Assembly: GCA_001874335.1 (NCBI GenBank)
Contig: MPDE01000009.1
Span: 62,001 to 126,000, forward strand
Length of the DNA stretch: 64,000 nt
DNA from: Bacteroidetes bacterium MedPE-SWsnd-G2
Lineage (GTDB): Bacteria; Bacteroidota; Bacteroidia; Flavobacteriales; Flavobacteriaceae
Reading direction: 5' to 3'
Made by a program: the position numbers and the translations under genes. The notes under the pieces were generated by a model. That model saw only the letters and a program-made list of their open reading frames with translations. It did no database searches and was not told where the DNA came from. Of this stretch, positions 26,032-35,312 are shown in pieces (the stretch's first letter is position 1; each line of letters opens with the position of its first letter).

Positions 26032-27243
26032 ATGCGATTACATAAAAATTTATGCTTTGCCATAATTGACGGACTTACCCTAATCTTCAATGAAGGCAAA
26101 TATGCAGATAAAGTTATACAACAACTATTAAAAAGAGATAAACGCTGGGGAAGCAGAGATCGTGCATTTGTTGCAGAAACAACATATGACATTGTAAGAT
26201 GGAAACGTCTATATGCCGAAATTGCTGAAGTTAAAGAACCATTTGACAGAGAAAACCTGTGGCGTTTGTTTGCCGTTTGGGCCACATTAAAAGGCATAAA
26301 ACTACCTGACTGGAAATACTTTGAAAATACACCTTCAAGAAAAATTAAAGGTCGTTTTGATGAGCTTTCTAAAACAAGAAAATTCAAAGAATCCATTCCA
26401 GATTGGATGGATAATTTAGGTCAAAAAGAACTTGGTGAGTCTACTTGGACAAAAGAAATTGCTGCTTTAAATACTCAAGCCGATGTTATTTTAAGAGTAA
26501 ACACTTTAAAAACTACCAAAGAAAAACTTAAAGGTGATTTATTTGATGCCGGTATAGATACCGAGTTCATTAAAAATCATCCTGATGCACTGAGGTTAAT
26601 TGAGCGTGCAAACGTTTTTGCTACCGATGCGTTTAAAAGTGGCTATTTTGAAGTACAAGATGCTTCTTCTCAATTAGTGGCTGAGTTTTTAGATGTGAAA
26701 CCTGGCATGAGAGTTGTGGATACTTGCGCAGGTGCTGGTGGAAAAACATTGCACTTGGCTTCAAAAATGGAAAACAAAGGTCAAATAATTGCTATGGACA
26801 TCTATGCAAACAAACTTCATGAATTGAAGCGAAGAGCTAAACGTAATGGCGCCCATAATATCGAAACAAGAGCCATTGAGTCTACAAAAGTGATTAAAAA
26901 ACTTTATGACAAAGCAGACCGTGTTCTAATTGATGCACCTTGTTCTGGGCTGGGAGTGTTACGAAGAAACCCTGATGCCAAATGGAAACTGAAGGAAGAG
27001 TTTATTAAAGAAATTCAATCCACTCAGCAAGAAATTCTTCAATCCTATTCAAGAATGGTAAAACCTGGAGGTAAAATGGTGTACGCAACTTGCTCTATAC
27101 TCCCATCAGAAAACCAACAACAGGTTCAATTATTTTTAGCCAGCGATGCAGGTCAAAATTTTAAATTAACAAAAGACAAAAAAGTACTTGCTCATAAATC
27201 TGGATTTGACGGATTTTACATGGCACTTTTAGAAAAATCGTGA
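26032..27243 (+). CDS. RsmB/NOP-family rRNA methyltransferase
   Basis: A 403-residue SAM-dependent m5C RNA methyltransferase. An N-terminal NusB-like helical region (KYADKVIQQLLKRDKRWGSR) is followed by the Rossmann domain: SAM-binding VVDTCAGAGGKTLHLAS, motif IV DAPCSGLGVLRRNPDAKWK (Pro-Cys) and motif VI YATCSILPSENQQQ (catalytic Thr-Cys). Both cysteines needed for m5C chemistry are present. The target is likely 16S rRNA as for RsmB, but NOP/Sun enzymes differ in target and I leave the symbol open. The endonuclease gene begins 13 bases later but encodes an unrelated function. Confidence 0.9.
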   Translation: MRLHKNLCFAIIDGLTLIFNEGKYADKVIQQLLKRDKRWGSRDRAFVAETTYDIVRWKRLYAEIAEVKEPFDRENLWRLFAVWATLKGIKLPDWKYFENTPSRKIKGRFDELSKTRKFKESIPDWMDNLGQKELGESTWTKEIAALNTQADVILRVNTLKTTKEKLKGDLFDAGIDTEFIKNHPDALRLIERANVFATDAFKSGYFEVQDASSQLVAEFLDVKPGMRVVDTCAGAGGKTLHLASKMENKGQIIAMDIYANKLHELKRRAKRNGAHNIETRAIESTKVIKKLYDKADRVLIDAPCSGLGVLRRNPDAKWKLKEEFIKEIQSTQQEILQSYSRMVKPGGKMVYATCSILPSENQQQVQLFLASDAGQNFKLTKDKKVLAHKSGFDGFYMALLEKS

Positions 27244-27256
27244 TATTTATTAAACT

Positions 27257-28987
27257 ATGAAAAACCTTTACCTTTTAACACTTATTTTTTTTACTCAACT
27301 AAGCTTCGGACAGCAACCTTACTACGACAATGTAGATTTAGATCTTACTGGTTTGACGCTTAAATCTGAATTAGCATCGCATATTATTAGTACACACACT
27401 ACTTTTTTAACTTATAGTGAAGCCTACCAAATAATTAAAGATACCGACGAAGACCCCAACAATTCAAGCAATGTACTTTTAATGTATAATAGCCAAAGTG
27501 AATCTAAAGATAACACTTTGGGTGGCGGTAACGTTAGCAACCCAGAAGTTTGGAATAGAGAACACACTTATCCAAATTCATTGGGGAATCCACCTTTAGG
27601 GACTGCCGGGCCCGGATCTGATGTTCATCACTTAAGAGCTTGTGAAGCAAACGTGAACAATAACAGAGGAAGTTTACCATTTGCTGATGGTTCCGGAACG
27701 TACAGTAATCTAGGTTCAAGTTTTTACCCTGGAGATTCCTGGAAAGGTGATGTTGCTAGAATGATGATGTACATGTACTTAAGATACGGCGACCAATGTT
27801 TACCGGCAACTGTTGGTGTTGGTAGTGCTGCAAGTACACCTGATGACATGATCGATTTATTTATAGAATGGAATGCGGAAGACCCAGTATCAGCTATCGA
27901 AATTCAACGAAATAACATCTTAGAAACTGAACAAGGCAATAGAAATCCATTTATAGACGAACCTTATTTGGCAACAATTATTTGGGGAGGTACCCCTGCT
28001 CAAGATATTTGGGGCATTTTTATTGGAACAGATACAGAAGCTCCAACAGCGCCAACTAATTTGGTGGCCTCAAACCCAAGTATATCGTCTATTGATTTAA
28101 GTTGGGATGCAGCTACAGATAATATTGGGGTAACAGAATATCATGTTTACGTTGATGATGTGTTCTTATATTCTACACCAAACACAACATATACGGTTTC
28201 CTTCTTAAGCTCTGATACCAACTACTGTTTTAAAATTGTGGCAACAGACTTAGCTGCCAATACTTCCGGTTTTAGTAATACGGATTGCGAAACGACTTTA
28301 GAAAATTCAAATCCAAATTCTTGCTTAACTGAAAGTTTTTCAAATGTAGGGAGTACAAATACATCTCAATATACATCAAGAACTTGGACAGGTGATGAAG
28401 GTGGAGAATGGAATGCTACCGATGCTCGAATTGATCAAACTATTACGGGTAGTGCTGTAACCGTTAGAAATGGACTACTTATAGCTCCCGAAAGATTAAA
28501 TGGTATTGGAAATTTAACTGTGAGTACACAACGTGTATTTAGTGGATCTGCAGGTACTTTTAATTTAAATGTTAACGGCAGTTTTGTAGCGACTATCCCT
28601 TATGACGAAACTGTTCAGACCACAACGATATCTAATATTGATATTTCTGGAAATGTAATAATATCGTTTACTGATAACAGTGGATCTGGAAATAGAGTAA
28701 CATTCGACGACCTATCATGGACTTGCTTTCCTTCCTTAAGTATTGAAGATAAAACTAAAAATAGCTTTAGTTTCTACCCTAACCCTGTACAATCTGAATT
28801 GACACTAGAAACACAATCAGGTCAAGCCACGACTTATTACATCTACAATATTTTAGGTAAGTTACAATCCCAGGGAGCTTTTCAAGGGCAAACTAAAATT
28901 AACGTATCCAATTTATCTTCAGGAATTTATTTGATAAAACTAGAATCTAATGGTACAACGTCCACTAAAAAGCTAATTAAAAATTAG
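27257..28987 (+). CDS. Secreted endonuclease I with FN3 and T9SS sorting domain
   Basis: A 576-residue exported nuclease. Signal peptide (MKNLYLLTLIFFTQLSFGQ), then an EndA/NucM-type endonuclease I domain (residues ~20-255) with the catalytic segment VWNREHTYPNSLG and the DVHHLRACEANVNNNRGSLPF region (His, Asn). A fibronectin type III domain follows (about 262-345; APTNLVASNPSISSIDLSWD), then a beta-rich region (~355-490) and the T9SS sorting domain (SFYPNPVQSELTLET, YIYNILGKLQS, LSSGIYLIKL, KKLIKN). Expected to degrade extracellular DNA or RNA for nutrients or biofilm control. A GC-rich terminator follows. Confidence 0.92.
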   Translation: MKNLYLLTLIFFTQLSFGQQPYYDNVDLDLTGLTLKSELASHIISTHTTFLTYSEAYQIIKDTDEDPNNSSNVLLMYNSQSESKDNTLGGGNVSNPEVWNREHTYPNSLGNPPLGTAGPGSDVHHLRACEANVNNNRGSLPFADGSGTYSNLGSSFYPGDSWKGDVARMMMYMYLRYGDQCLPATVGVGSAASTPDDMIDLFIEWNAEDPVSAIEIQRNNILETEQGNRNPFIDEPYLATIIWGGTPAQDIWGIFIGTDTEAPTAPTNLVASNPSISSIDLSWDAATDNIGVTEYHVYVDDVFLYSTPNTTYTVSFLSSDTNYCFKIVATDLAANTSGFSNTDCETTLENSNPNSCLTESFSNVGSTNTSQYTSRTWTGDEGGEWNATDARIDQTITGSAVTVRNGLLIAPERLNGIGNLTVSTQRVFSGSAGTFNLNVNGSFVATIPYDETVQTTTISNIDISGNVIISFTDNSGSGNRVTFDDLSWTCFPSLSIEDKTKNSFSFYPNPVQSELTLETQSGQATTYYIYNILGKLQSQGAFQGQTKINVSNLSSGIYLIKLESNGTTSTKKLIKN

Positions 28988-29007
28988 AATTTTATCACAA
29001 TATACAT

Positions 29008-29034
29008 AAGCGCCTATTTTGGGCGCTTTTTTTT
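29008..29034 (+). terminator. Intrinsic terminator after the endonuclease gene
   Basis: AAGCGCC / GGCGCTT stem (29008-29014, 29022-29028), six-to-seven-base loop, then a run of six or more T. Confidence 0.9.
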
Positions 29035-29102
29035 GTTTAAAACACAGTGAATAAATCATAAATTATAGCTGCAATTTTCATCTTAATTCTATATAAATAA
29101 AT

Positions 29103-29110
29103 TAAATTTG
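29103..29110 (+). promoter_or_regulatory. -7 promoter element of purL
   Basis: TAAATTTG, perfect -7 box, 33 bases before the purL ATG. No TTG at -33. No PurR-type riboswitch or operator recognised in the spacer. Confidence 0.5.
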
Positions 29111-29143
29111 CACTTTAAATTAAACAACACAAACTAACTCATA

Positions 29144-32100
29144 ATGATTCATTTCTTTGGAAACGTAAACAGCAACGTATTTGCTGTACAAACAGCAAAA
29201 GAATTATCTTCAGAAACTATAGCTAAATTAACATGGCTTTTTGGGGACCAGCCTAAAATTGAACAAGCATCATTAGATGCTTTTTTTGTTGGACCAAGAG
29301 CTGCTATGATTACACCCTGGAGTACAAATGCAGTAGAGATTACTCAAAATATGGGTATCGACGATATTATTAGAATTGAAGAATTTGAATCTGTAGCTCA
29401 AGATTTTTCAGAATTCGACCCAATGATTTCTCAAAAATTTGAAAGCCTTAATCAAGATACTTTTACAATTGATATTAAGCCTGAACCAATTCTTAACATT
29501 GAGGATATTCAAGCTTATAACCAACAAGAAGGTTTAGCTTTAAGTCAAGAGGAAGTAGAATATTTGGAGTCTGTATCAAAAAAAATAGGCAGGCCTCTAA
29601 CTGATTCTGAAGTATTTGGTTTTTCACAAGTAAACTCAGAGCACTGTCGCCATAAAATATTTAATGGCACTTTCGTTATTGATGGTGAAGAAAAACCGAC
29701 TTCTCTATTCAAACTTATCAAAGAAACGTCTAAACAACATCCAAATGATATTGTTTCGGCATATAAAGATAACGTGGCCTTTATCAAAGGCCCACAGGTA
29801 GAACAATTTGCACCTTCTCGTGCAGATGTGCCAGATTACTACCAAACCAAACCATTTGATTCTGTAATTTCAATAAAAGCAGAAACACACAACTTCCCTA
29901 CTACAGTAGAGCCTTTTAATGGTGCTGCTACTGGTTCTGGTGGAGAAATTAGAGACCGTTTAGCAGGTGGAAAAGGTTCTTTACCTTTAGCCGGTACTGC
30001 CGTATATATGACATCATACTCAAGGCTTGAAGAAAGCAGACCTTGGGAACAAGCTTTTGATGCACGACCATGGTTATACCAAACACCAATGGATATTTTA
30101 ATTAAAGCGTCAAATGGTGCCTCAGATTTCGGTAACAAATTTGGGCAACCCCTAATTTGTGGTTCTGTATTAACTTTTGAACATGAAGAAAATGCAAGAA
30201 AGTTAGGTTTTGACAAAGTGATAATGCAAGCTGGCGGCATTGGTTACGGAAAAGCAGAACAAGCTTTAAAAGACACCCCACAAACGGGAGATAAGATTGT
30301 AATCATAGGAGGAGAAAATTATAGAATTGGTATGGGAGGAGCAGCAGTTTCTTCTGCAGATACTGGAGAATTTGCTTCTGGCATTGAATTAAATGCTGTA
30401 CAACGTTCAAATCCTGAAATGCAAAAAAGAGCTGCCAATGCAGTGAGAGGCATGGTAGAAAGTGATGAAAACTTAATCGTTTCTATTCATGATCACGGCG
30501 CTGGCGGACACTTAAACTGTCTTTCCGAACTTGTAGAAGATACAGGTGGTAAAATAGACTTAGACGCTCTTCCGGTTGGTGACCCTACTCTATCTGATAA
30601 AGAGATAATCGGTAATGAATCTCAGGAACGAATGGGATTGGTTATTGCTCAAGATCATATTGACACCTTGCAGCGCATCGCTGAACGTGAAAGATCTCCA
30701 ATGTATACCGTAGGAGATGTTACTGGGGACCACAGATTTACTTTTGAATCTAAATCTAACGGTAATAAACCAATGGATTTAGAAATGGAAGATATGTTTG
30801 GAAGTTCTCCTAAAACGATCTTGACAGATAATAAAATTGAATACAATTACGCTGACACCCAATATAACTCTGATAAGTTTTACGACTATTTAGATCAACT
30901 TTTACAACTTGAAGCTGTTGCATGTAAAGATTGGTTAACCAACAAAGTTGACCGTTGTGTCGGTGGTAAAGTAGCCAAACAACAATGTGTTGGACCATTA
31001 CAAATACCTCTAAACAATGTTGGTGTAATGGCTTTAGATTTTAAAGGAAAAGAAGGTATTGCAACTTCTATTGGTCATTCTCCAATTTCTGGTTTAATCG
31101 ACCCTAAGGCTGGAAGCAAAAATAGTATTACCGAAGCCTTAACCAACATCATGTGGGCACCTTTAAAAGAAGGATTAAAAAGTGTTTCACTTTCTGCAAA
31201 CTGGATGTGGCCTTGTAAAAATGAAGGTGAAGATGCGAGACTTTACGAAGCAGTTGAAACCATTTCTCAATTTGCAATAGATTTAGGTATTAATGTTCCT
31301 ACTGGAAAGGATTCTCTTTCTATGAAACAAAAATATCCAAATGACGAAGTAATTGCACCAGGAACAGTTATTATTTCTGCTGCAGCAAATTGTAATGACA
31401 TCACCAAAGTAGTTGAACCTGTGTTCAAAACAAATGGTGGTGCTATATACTATATCAACATATCTCAAGACAATTATAAGCTTGGAGGAAGTTCTTTTGC
31501 TCAGGTATTAAATACTATTGGTAATGAAGCACCTTCTGTAAAAGATGCCGCATATGTAAAAACGGTATTCAATACGATTCAAGAATTAATCAAATCTGAA
31601 GAAATTATAGCGGGTCATGATGTGGCTTCTGGTGGTTTAATCACTACCCTTTTAGAGTTATGTTTTGCAGACAACAATATTGGAGCCGAATTAGATTTAA
31701 CCGCCTTAAATGAAAAAGATTCATTTAAATTATTATTTGCTGAAAATGCAGGGATTGTTGTTCAATCTAAATCTGATGCTATTGAATCTGCTTTAACTAA
31801 AGCTGGTATTGAATTTCATAATATTGGTAAAGTAACAACTTTAGATTCTTTAAGCATTATCAATAATGCCGAAGTGTTTACTATGACCGTTTCTCAATTA
31901 AGAGATATGTGGTATAAAACTTCATATTTATTAGATCAAAAGCAAACAGCTAACAATCTTGCTACTGCTAGATATGCTAATTATAAAACTCAGCCTTTAC
32001 AATACAAATTCCCTGAAGGATTTACAGGAAAATTAAGTGATGTGGTTGGAAACACCACTAATGGTAAGAAACCAAAAGCAGCCATTTTAAGAGAAAAAGG

Positions 32101-32815
32101 GAGTAACAGTGAACGTGAAATGGCAAATGCTATGTATTTAGCGGGCTTTGATGTTAAAGACGTTCATATGACCGATTTGATTTCAGGTAGAGAAACTCTG
32201 GAAGATATTCAGTTTATTGGTGCTGTTGGTGGATTTTCTAACAGTGATGTTCTTGGTTCTGCTAAAGGTTGGGCTGGAGCATTTTTATATAATGAAAAAG
32301 CAAATACAGCGCTTAAAAATTTCTTTAAAAGAGAAGACACACTTTCTGTTGGAATTTGTAATGGATGTCAATTATTCATGGAATTAGAAGTTATTAACCC
32401 TGAACATCACGTTCACGGTAAAATGATTCATAATGATTCAAAAAAACATGAGAGTTCATTCACTTCTGTAAAAATTCAGAAAAACAACTCTGTAATGTTA
32501 TCGTCATTAGAAGGTTGTGAACTTGGCGTTTGGATATCACATGGAGAAGGTAAATTTAACTTACCAATGGAAGAAAGCAACTATGATATTGTTGCTAAAT
32601 ACGCTTATGAAGGCTACCCTAACAACCCTAATGGTTCTGATTTCAACACGGCTATGCTTTGTGACAGTACTGGTAGACATTTAGTAACTATGCCCCATAT
32701 TGAGCGTTCTACCTTCCAATGGAACTGGGCAAATTACCCTGACCAAAGAAAGGATGAAGTTTCACCTTGGTTAGAAGCATTTGTGAACGCCAGAAAATGG
32801 ATAGAAAATAAGTAA
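29144..32815 (+). CDS. purL: Phosphoribosylformylglycinamidine synthase (fused PurL/PurQ)
   Basis: A 1223-residue, single-chain enzyme of purine synthesis that converts FGAR, glutamine and ATP into FGAM. N-terminal PurS-like and linker regions, then FGAM synthetase domains with FSQVNSEHCRHKIFNG, KAETHNFPTTVEPFNGAATG and SIHDHGAGGHLNCLSELVE. The C-terminal glutaminase domain (from about residue 960) has the nucleophile Cys in VGICNGCQLFMEL and the late HIERSTFQWNW (His, Glu nearby). Length is usual for the large-type enzyme. Transcribed alone, ending at a bidirectional terminator. Confidence 0.97.
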   Translation: MIHFFGNVNSNVFAVQTAKELSSETIAKLTWLFGDQPKIEQASLDAFFVGPRAAMITPWSTNAVEITQNMGIDDIIRIEEFESVAQDFSEFDPMISQKFESLNQDTFTIDIKPEPILNIEDIQAYNQQEGLALSQEEVEYLESVSKKIGRPLTDSEVFGFSQVNSEHCRHKIFNGTFVIDGEEKPTSLFKLIKETSKQHPNDIVSAYKDNVAFIKGPQVEQFAPSRADVPDYYQTKPFDSVISIKAETHNFPTTVEPFNGAATGSGGEIRDRLAGGKGSLPLAGTAVYMTSYSRLEESRPWEQAFDARPWLYQTPMDILIKASNGASDFGNKFGQPLICGSVLTFEHEENARKLGFDKVIMQAGGIGYGKAEQALKDTPQTGDKIVIIGGENYRIGMGGAAVSSADTGEFASGIELNAVQRSNPEMQKRAANAVRGMVESDENLIVSIHDHGAGGHLNCLSELVEDTGGKIDLDALPVGDPTLSDKEIIGNESQERMGLVIAQDHIDTLQRIAERERSPMYTVGDVTGDHRFTFESKSNGNKPMDLEMEDMFGSSPKTILTDNKIEYNYADTQYNSDKFYDYLDQLLQLEAVACKDWLTNKVDRCVGGKVAKQQCVGPLQIPLNNVGVMALDFKGKEGIATSIGHSPISGLIDPKAGSKNSITEALTNIMWAPLKEGLKSVSLSANWMWPCKNEGEDARLYEAVETISQFAIDLGINVPTGKDSLSMKQKYPNDEVIAPGTVIISAAANCNDITKVVEPVFKTNGGAIYYINISQDNYKLGGSSFAQVLNTIGNEAPSVKDAAYVKTVFNTIQELIKSEEIIAGHDVASGGLITTLLELCFADNNIGAELDLTALNEKDSFKLLFAENAGIVVQSKSDAIESALTKAGIEFHNIGKVTTLDSLSIINNAEVFTMTVSQLRDMWYKTSYLLDQKQTANNLATARYANYKTQPLQYKFPEGFTGKLSDVVGNTTNGKKPKAAILREKGSNSEREMANAMYLAGFDVKDVHMTDLISGRETLEDIQFIGAVGGFSNSDVLGSAKGWAGAFLYNEKANTALKNFFKREDTLSVGICNGCQLFMELEVINPEHHVHGKMIHNDSKKHESSFTSVKIQKNNSVMLSSLEGCELGVWISHGEGKFNLPMEESNYDIVAKYAYEGYPNNPNGSDFNTAMLCDSTGRHLVTMPHIERSTFQWNWANYPDQRKDEVSPWLEAFVNARKWIENK

Positions 32816-32832
32816 TATCATTATTTATAGAT

Positions 32833-32868
32833 ACAAAAAAGCCTCTCATAACTGAGAGGCTTTTTTGT
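32833..32868. terminator. Bidirectional intrinsic terminator
   Basis: Perfect 16-bp stem (ACAAAAAAGCCTCTCA with its complement at 32853-32868) and loop TAAC, shared by purL and the convergent DUF3360 gene. Confidence 0.93.
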
Positions 32869-32884
32869 AGTATCGATTATTGTT

Positions 32885-34387
32885 TTATAGCATTGCTCTA
32901 ATACCATAGTTTCCACTAAGCATACCAACTGCCAACATAGCCATTAAGCAAATAATAAGTATACTTAAAGGGATGGCCAATCGGTCAATAAAACTTAAAC
33001 TTTTTGGTCGTTCTTTATCTCCTATTAATCCATTATTATCTAAAAACATAGCTAAAGCCCAAGCCAAAACAGGATTGGTAACCATTGCCGTGAAAATACA
33101 AATCCCTGCAGCTTGCGCAGATTTGCTTTCTTTTATCATTTGAATACCAGCTTCAATCATTGGTAAAAACACCCCCACCAATAAGGCTATTGATCGCACT
33201 GGCGGCCATACTGCAACATCCATTGGTGATCCTAAAATTGCTACTAATATTACCATTAGTCCTAACAATATTGCACCGGCAGGAATTGGTCGTTTAGCAA
33301 TTGCCGCAGGTATCATATAAGTTCCCCAAGACGACGTAATATTACCACCACCCACAGCAGTACCGACCACTTGTCTTACAGAACACATAGTCATAGTATC
33401 ATCTACATCCATAAGTACTTTTTCAGATTTTTTGGGATAATTCATCTCTTGAAAAATACGATGTCCTAAGAAATCTGGGGACCACATGGCTACTGCTAAA
33501 ATTGCAAATGGCAATGAGGCTATAAAGTGTTGCGCGTTTGGTAAACCAAGCATCCAACCTTCTTCTGTACTACCCCACCAATGCGCGGGATTCAAATTTG
33601 GCAACCCCATTTCTGTAGTGAAATGAAGATCGAATCCAGCGCCACCTATTAAGGCCACAGCTAATGCAGTAATTGCACATGCCGGAATTGCCAACCAACG
33701 CTTGTCTACTCGCGCCAAATAGCTATACAAAACAACAGTGACCCCGAGAATTATTAAACCTAAAAAACCCATTGATCCAGCGGCTACTCCTATGGTTTCT
33801 AACCCCATACTCCAACCTTGAATCGTTTTTATTTGACTCATAGCTCCGGTAAACCCCAAAAATATAAGGAGCCCTCCTGCAACACCTTTACTCGTTAAAT
33901 TCACTAGTCTTGAGCCACCTTTAAACAAACTGAGTAATAACCCAAATACACCTATCAAAATTGCCAATGCCAATGGATGCGCTCCTGCTAAAGCAATACT
34001 CGCAATTAATGGAATCATCGGACCATGGTTACCTGCTAAATTAGCTCTTGGATTAAAAAAACCTGAAGCCAAAATCACGAATAATAAAGAAGGGATAATC
34101 ATTTCTACACGAGAAACTTCAATTGCAAAATCTCGTCCTAAATTTACATGGTCCCAAGCTTGAGTTAGGCCTTCAGCCCAAGCCATCATCACAGAAGAAT
34201 ACATGGCAATAATACCAAGTGTTCCTGCTAATGCTGGTACTAAATCTTCCCATTCAAATCTAAAATCTCGACCTGGTAAGTTTAATTTAAAACGCCTTGG
34301 TTTCATGATTTGCAGCTCATGATCTAAATAATCAGAACGATTTTCAAATTCTGATGAAGGCCTATGTTCTTCTTGGTATGTTTTCAT
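32885..34387 (-). CDS. DUF3360 family transporter (SLC23/26-like)
   Basis: A 500-residue protein with about 12-14 membrane helices. The soluble N-terminus (EEHRPSSEFENRSDYLDHEL, then MKPRRFKLNLPGRDFRFEWEDLVPA) and NPRANLAGNHGPMIPLIASI match the DUF3360 family, related to UraA/SLC26-type anion or nucleobase carriers. Function is not established. I start at ATG 34387; the longer frame begins with a TTG. The gene follows pflB and pflA on the same strand but is separated from pflA by an intrinsic terminator only 38 bases before its ATG, so expression may depend on read-through. In this position many genomes carry the formate channel focA. Confidence 0.85.
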   Translation of the reverse strand: MKTYQEEHRPSSEFENRSDYLDHELQIMKPRRFKLNLPGRDFRFEWEDLVPALAGTLGIIAMYSSVMMAWAEGLTQAWDHVNLGRDFAIEVSRVEMIIPSLLFVILASGFFNPRANLAGNHGPMIPLIASIALAGAHPLALAILIGVFGLLLSLFKGGSRLVNLTSKGVAGGLLIFLGFTGAMSQIKTIQGWSMGLETIGVAAGSMGFLGLIILGVTVVLYSYLARVDKRWLAIPACAITALAVALIGGAGFDLHFTTEMGLPNLNPAHWWGSTEEGWMLGLPNAQHFIASLPFAILAVAMWSPDFLGHRIFQEMNYPKKSEKVLMDVDDTMTMCSVRQVVGTAVGGGNITSSWGTYMIPAAIAKRPIPAGAILLGLMVILVAILGSPMDVAVWPPVRSIALLVGVFLPMIEAGIQMIKESKSAQAAGICIFTAMVTNPVLAWALAMFLDNNGLIGDKERPKSLSFIDRLAIPLSILIICLMAMLAVGMLSGNYGIRAML

Positions 34388-34424
34388 AACAATATCGTTT
34401 AAGGTCAAGTTTAGTTTAATGCCC

Positions 34425-34459
34425 TAAAAAAAGCTTTATTACTTGTCTCTAATAAAGCT
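34425..34459 (-). terminator. Intrinsic terminator/attenuator between pflA and the DUF3360 gene
   Basis: Minus strand: AGCTTTATTA, 8-base loop, TAATAAAGCT then TTTTTT. Perfect 10-bp stem (34432-34441 with 34450-34459). It ends 38 bases before the next start codon and I see no promoter in the gap. Confidence 0.85.
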
Positions 34460-34501
34460 GAATAATTATAGTGGTATAATGTATGTGAATATAAAGTGCG
34501 C

Positions 34502-35224
34502 TTAATTTCGCTTTACATCTTTAAAGTATTGCTTCAAAATATTTTCGGCTGCTTCTAATTCTTCTTCTGTATTTTCCCTTGCATCTTTCAATTCGTAGTC
34601 CATTCCTAAGGCTTCCCATTTATGAACACCTAATTTATGATAAGGTTGAAGTTCTATCTTTTCAATAGAATTAAAGTCTTTAAAATACGCTCCTAATGCA
34701 TGCAGTAATTCAGGTTTATTCGTGATTTCCGGAATTAAAACATACCTCAACCACATCTTTTTCCCTGTAGATTCTCTGTAATCAGCAAAGGTAAAGGTGG
34801 TTTGTTTATGTCTTTTTTTAGTCAAAAACTCATAGCCTTCTTCAGTCATATGCTTAATATCTAGCATCACTAAATCGGTATAATCATCTAATAGCGTTTT
34901 TGTAAAATGATTCAAAACTCTACCGTTTGTATCGATATTGGTATGAATTCCTTCTTCTTTTAACCTTTTAAAAAACTGAATTAAAGCCTTAGATTGTAAA
35001 AGCGGCTCACCACCCGACACTGTAACACCGCCATTTTTTCCGAAATACGATTTCATTTTAATGGCTTTTTGAACCAAATCTTCAATTTCATATTCGGTAC
35101 CTCCTGAGGTTTTCATAGTATCTGGATTGTGACAATACAGACAATTTAAATTACAGCCCTGTAAAAACACCACAAATCGAATCCCAGGACCATCATGTGT
35201 TCCCATAGACTCAATTGAATGCAC
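34502..35224 (-). CDS. pflA: Pyruvate formate-lyase activating enzyme
   Basis: A 240-residue radical-SAM enzyme that installs the glycyl radical on PflB. The cluster motif CNLNCLYC (CxxxCxxC) follows GTHDGPGIRFVVFLQG, the classical PflA signature; also NGGVTVSGGEPLLQ (SAM binding) and the late KIELQPYHKLGVHKWEALG. The start is GTG at 35224 (MHSIESMGT). The frame continues upstream as ...KENILR before it, resembling homologous N-termini, so the true start may be a few codons earlier at a non-ATG codon. It lies behind pflB, separated by a strong hairpin at 35267-35299. Confidence 0.95.
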   Translation of the reverse strand: MHSIESMGTHDGPGIRFVVFLQGCNLNCLYCHNPDTMKTSGGTEYEIEDLVQKAIKMKSYFGKNGGVTVSGGEPLLQSKALIQFFKRLKEEGIHTNIDTNGRVLNHFTKTLLDDYTDLVMLDIKHMTEEGYEFLTKKRHKQTTFTFADYRESTGKKMWLRYVLIPEITNKPELLHALGAYFKDFNSIEKIELQPYHKLGVHKWEALGMDYELKDARENTEEELEAAENILKQYFKDVKRN

Positions 35225-35266
35225 TCTTAATATGTTTTCTTTAGTTTTGATATGGCTATAAATTTT

Positions 35267-35299
35267 AAAACTGCATTCGAGTTTATCGAATGCAGTTTT
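35267..35299 (-). terminator. Intercistronic hairpin between pflB and pflA
   Basis: Perfect 14-bp inverted repeat (AAAACTGCATTCGA with TCGAATGCAGTTTT, loop of five). On the minus strand it is followed by TTTTAAAATTT. It either partly terminates after pflB or protects the pflB message, lowering pflA relative to pflB. Confidence 0.75.
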
Positions 35300-35312
35300 A
35301 TTTAAATTATGA

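Noticed and set aside
34388-34408. Extension of the DUF3360 protein to a TTG at 34408
   Set aside because: The ATG at 34387 gives the conserved N-terminus directly; the extra seven residues add nothing recognisable.
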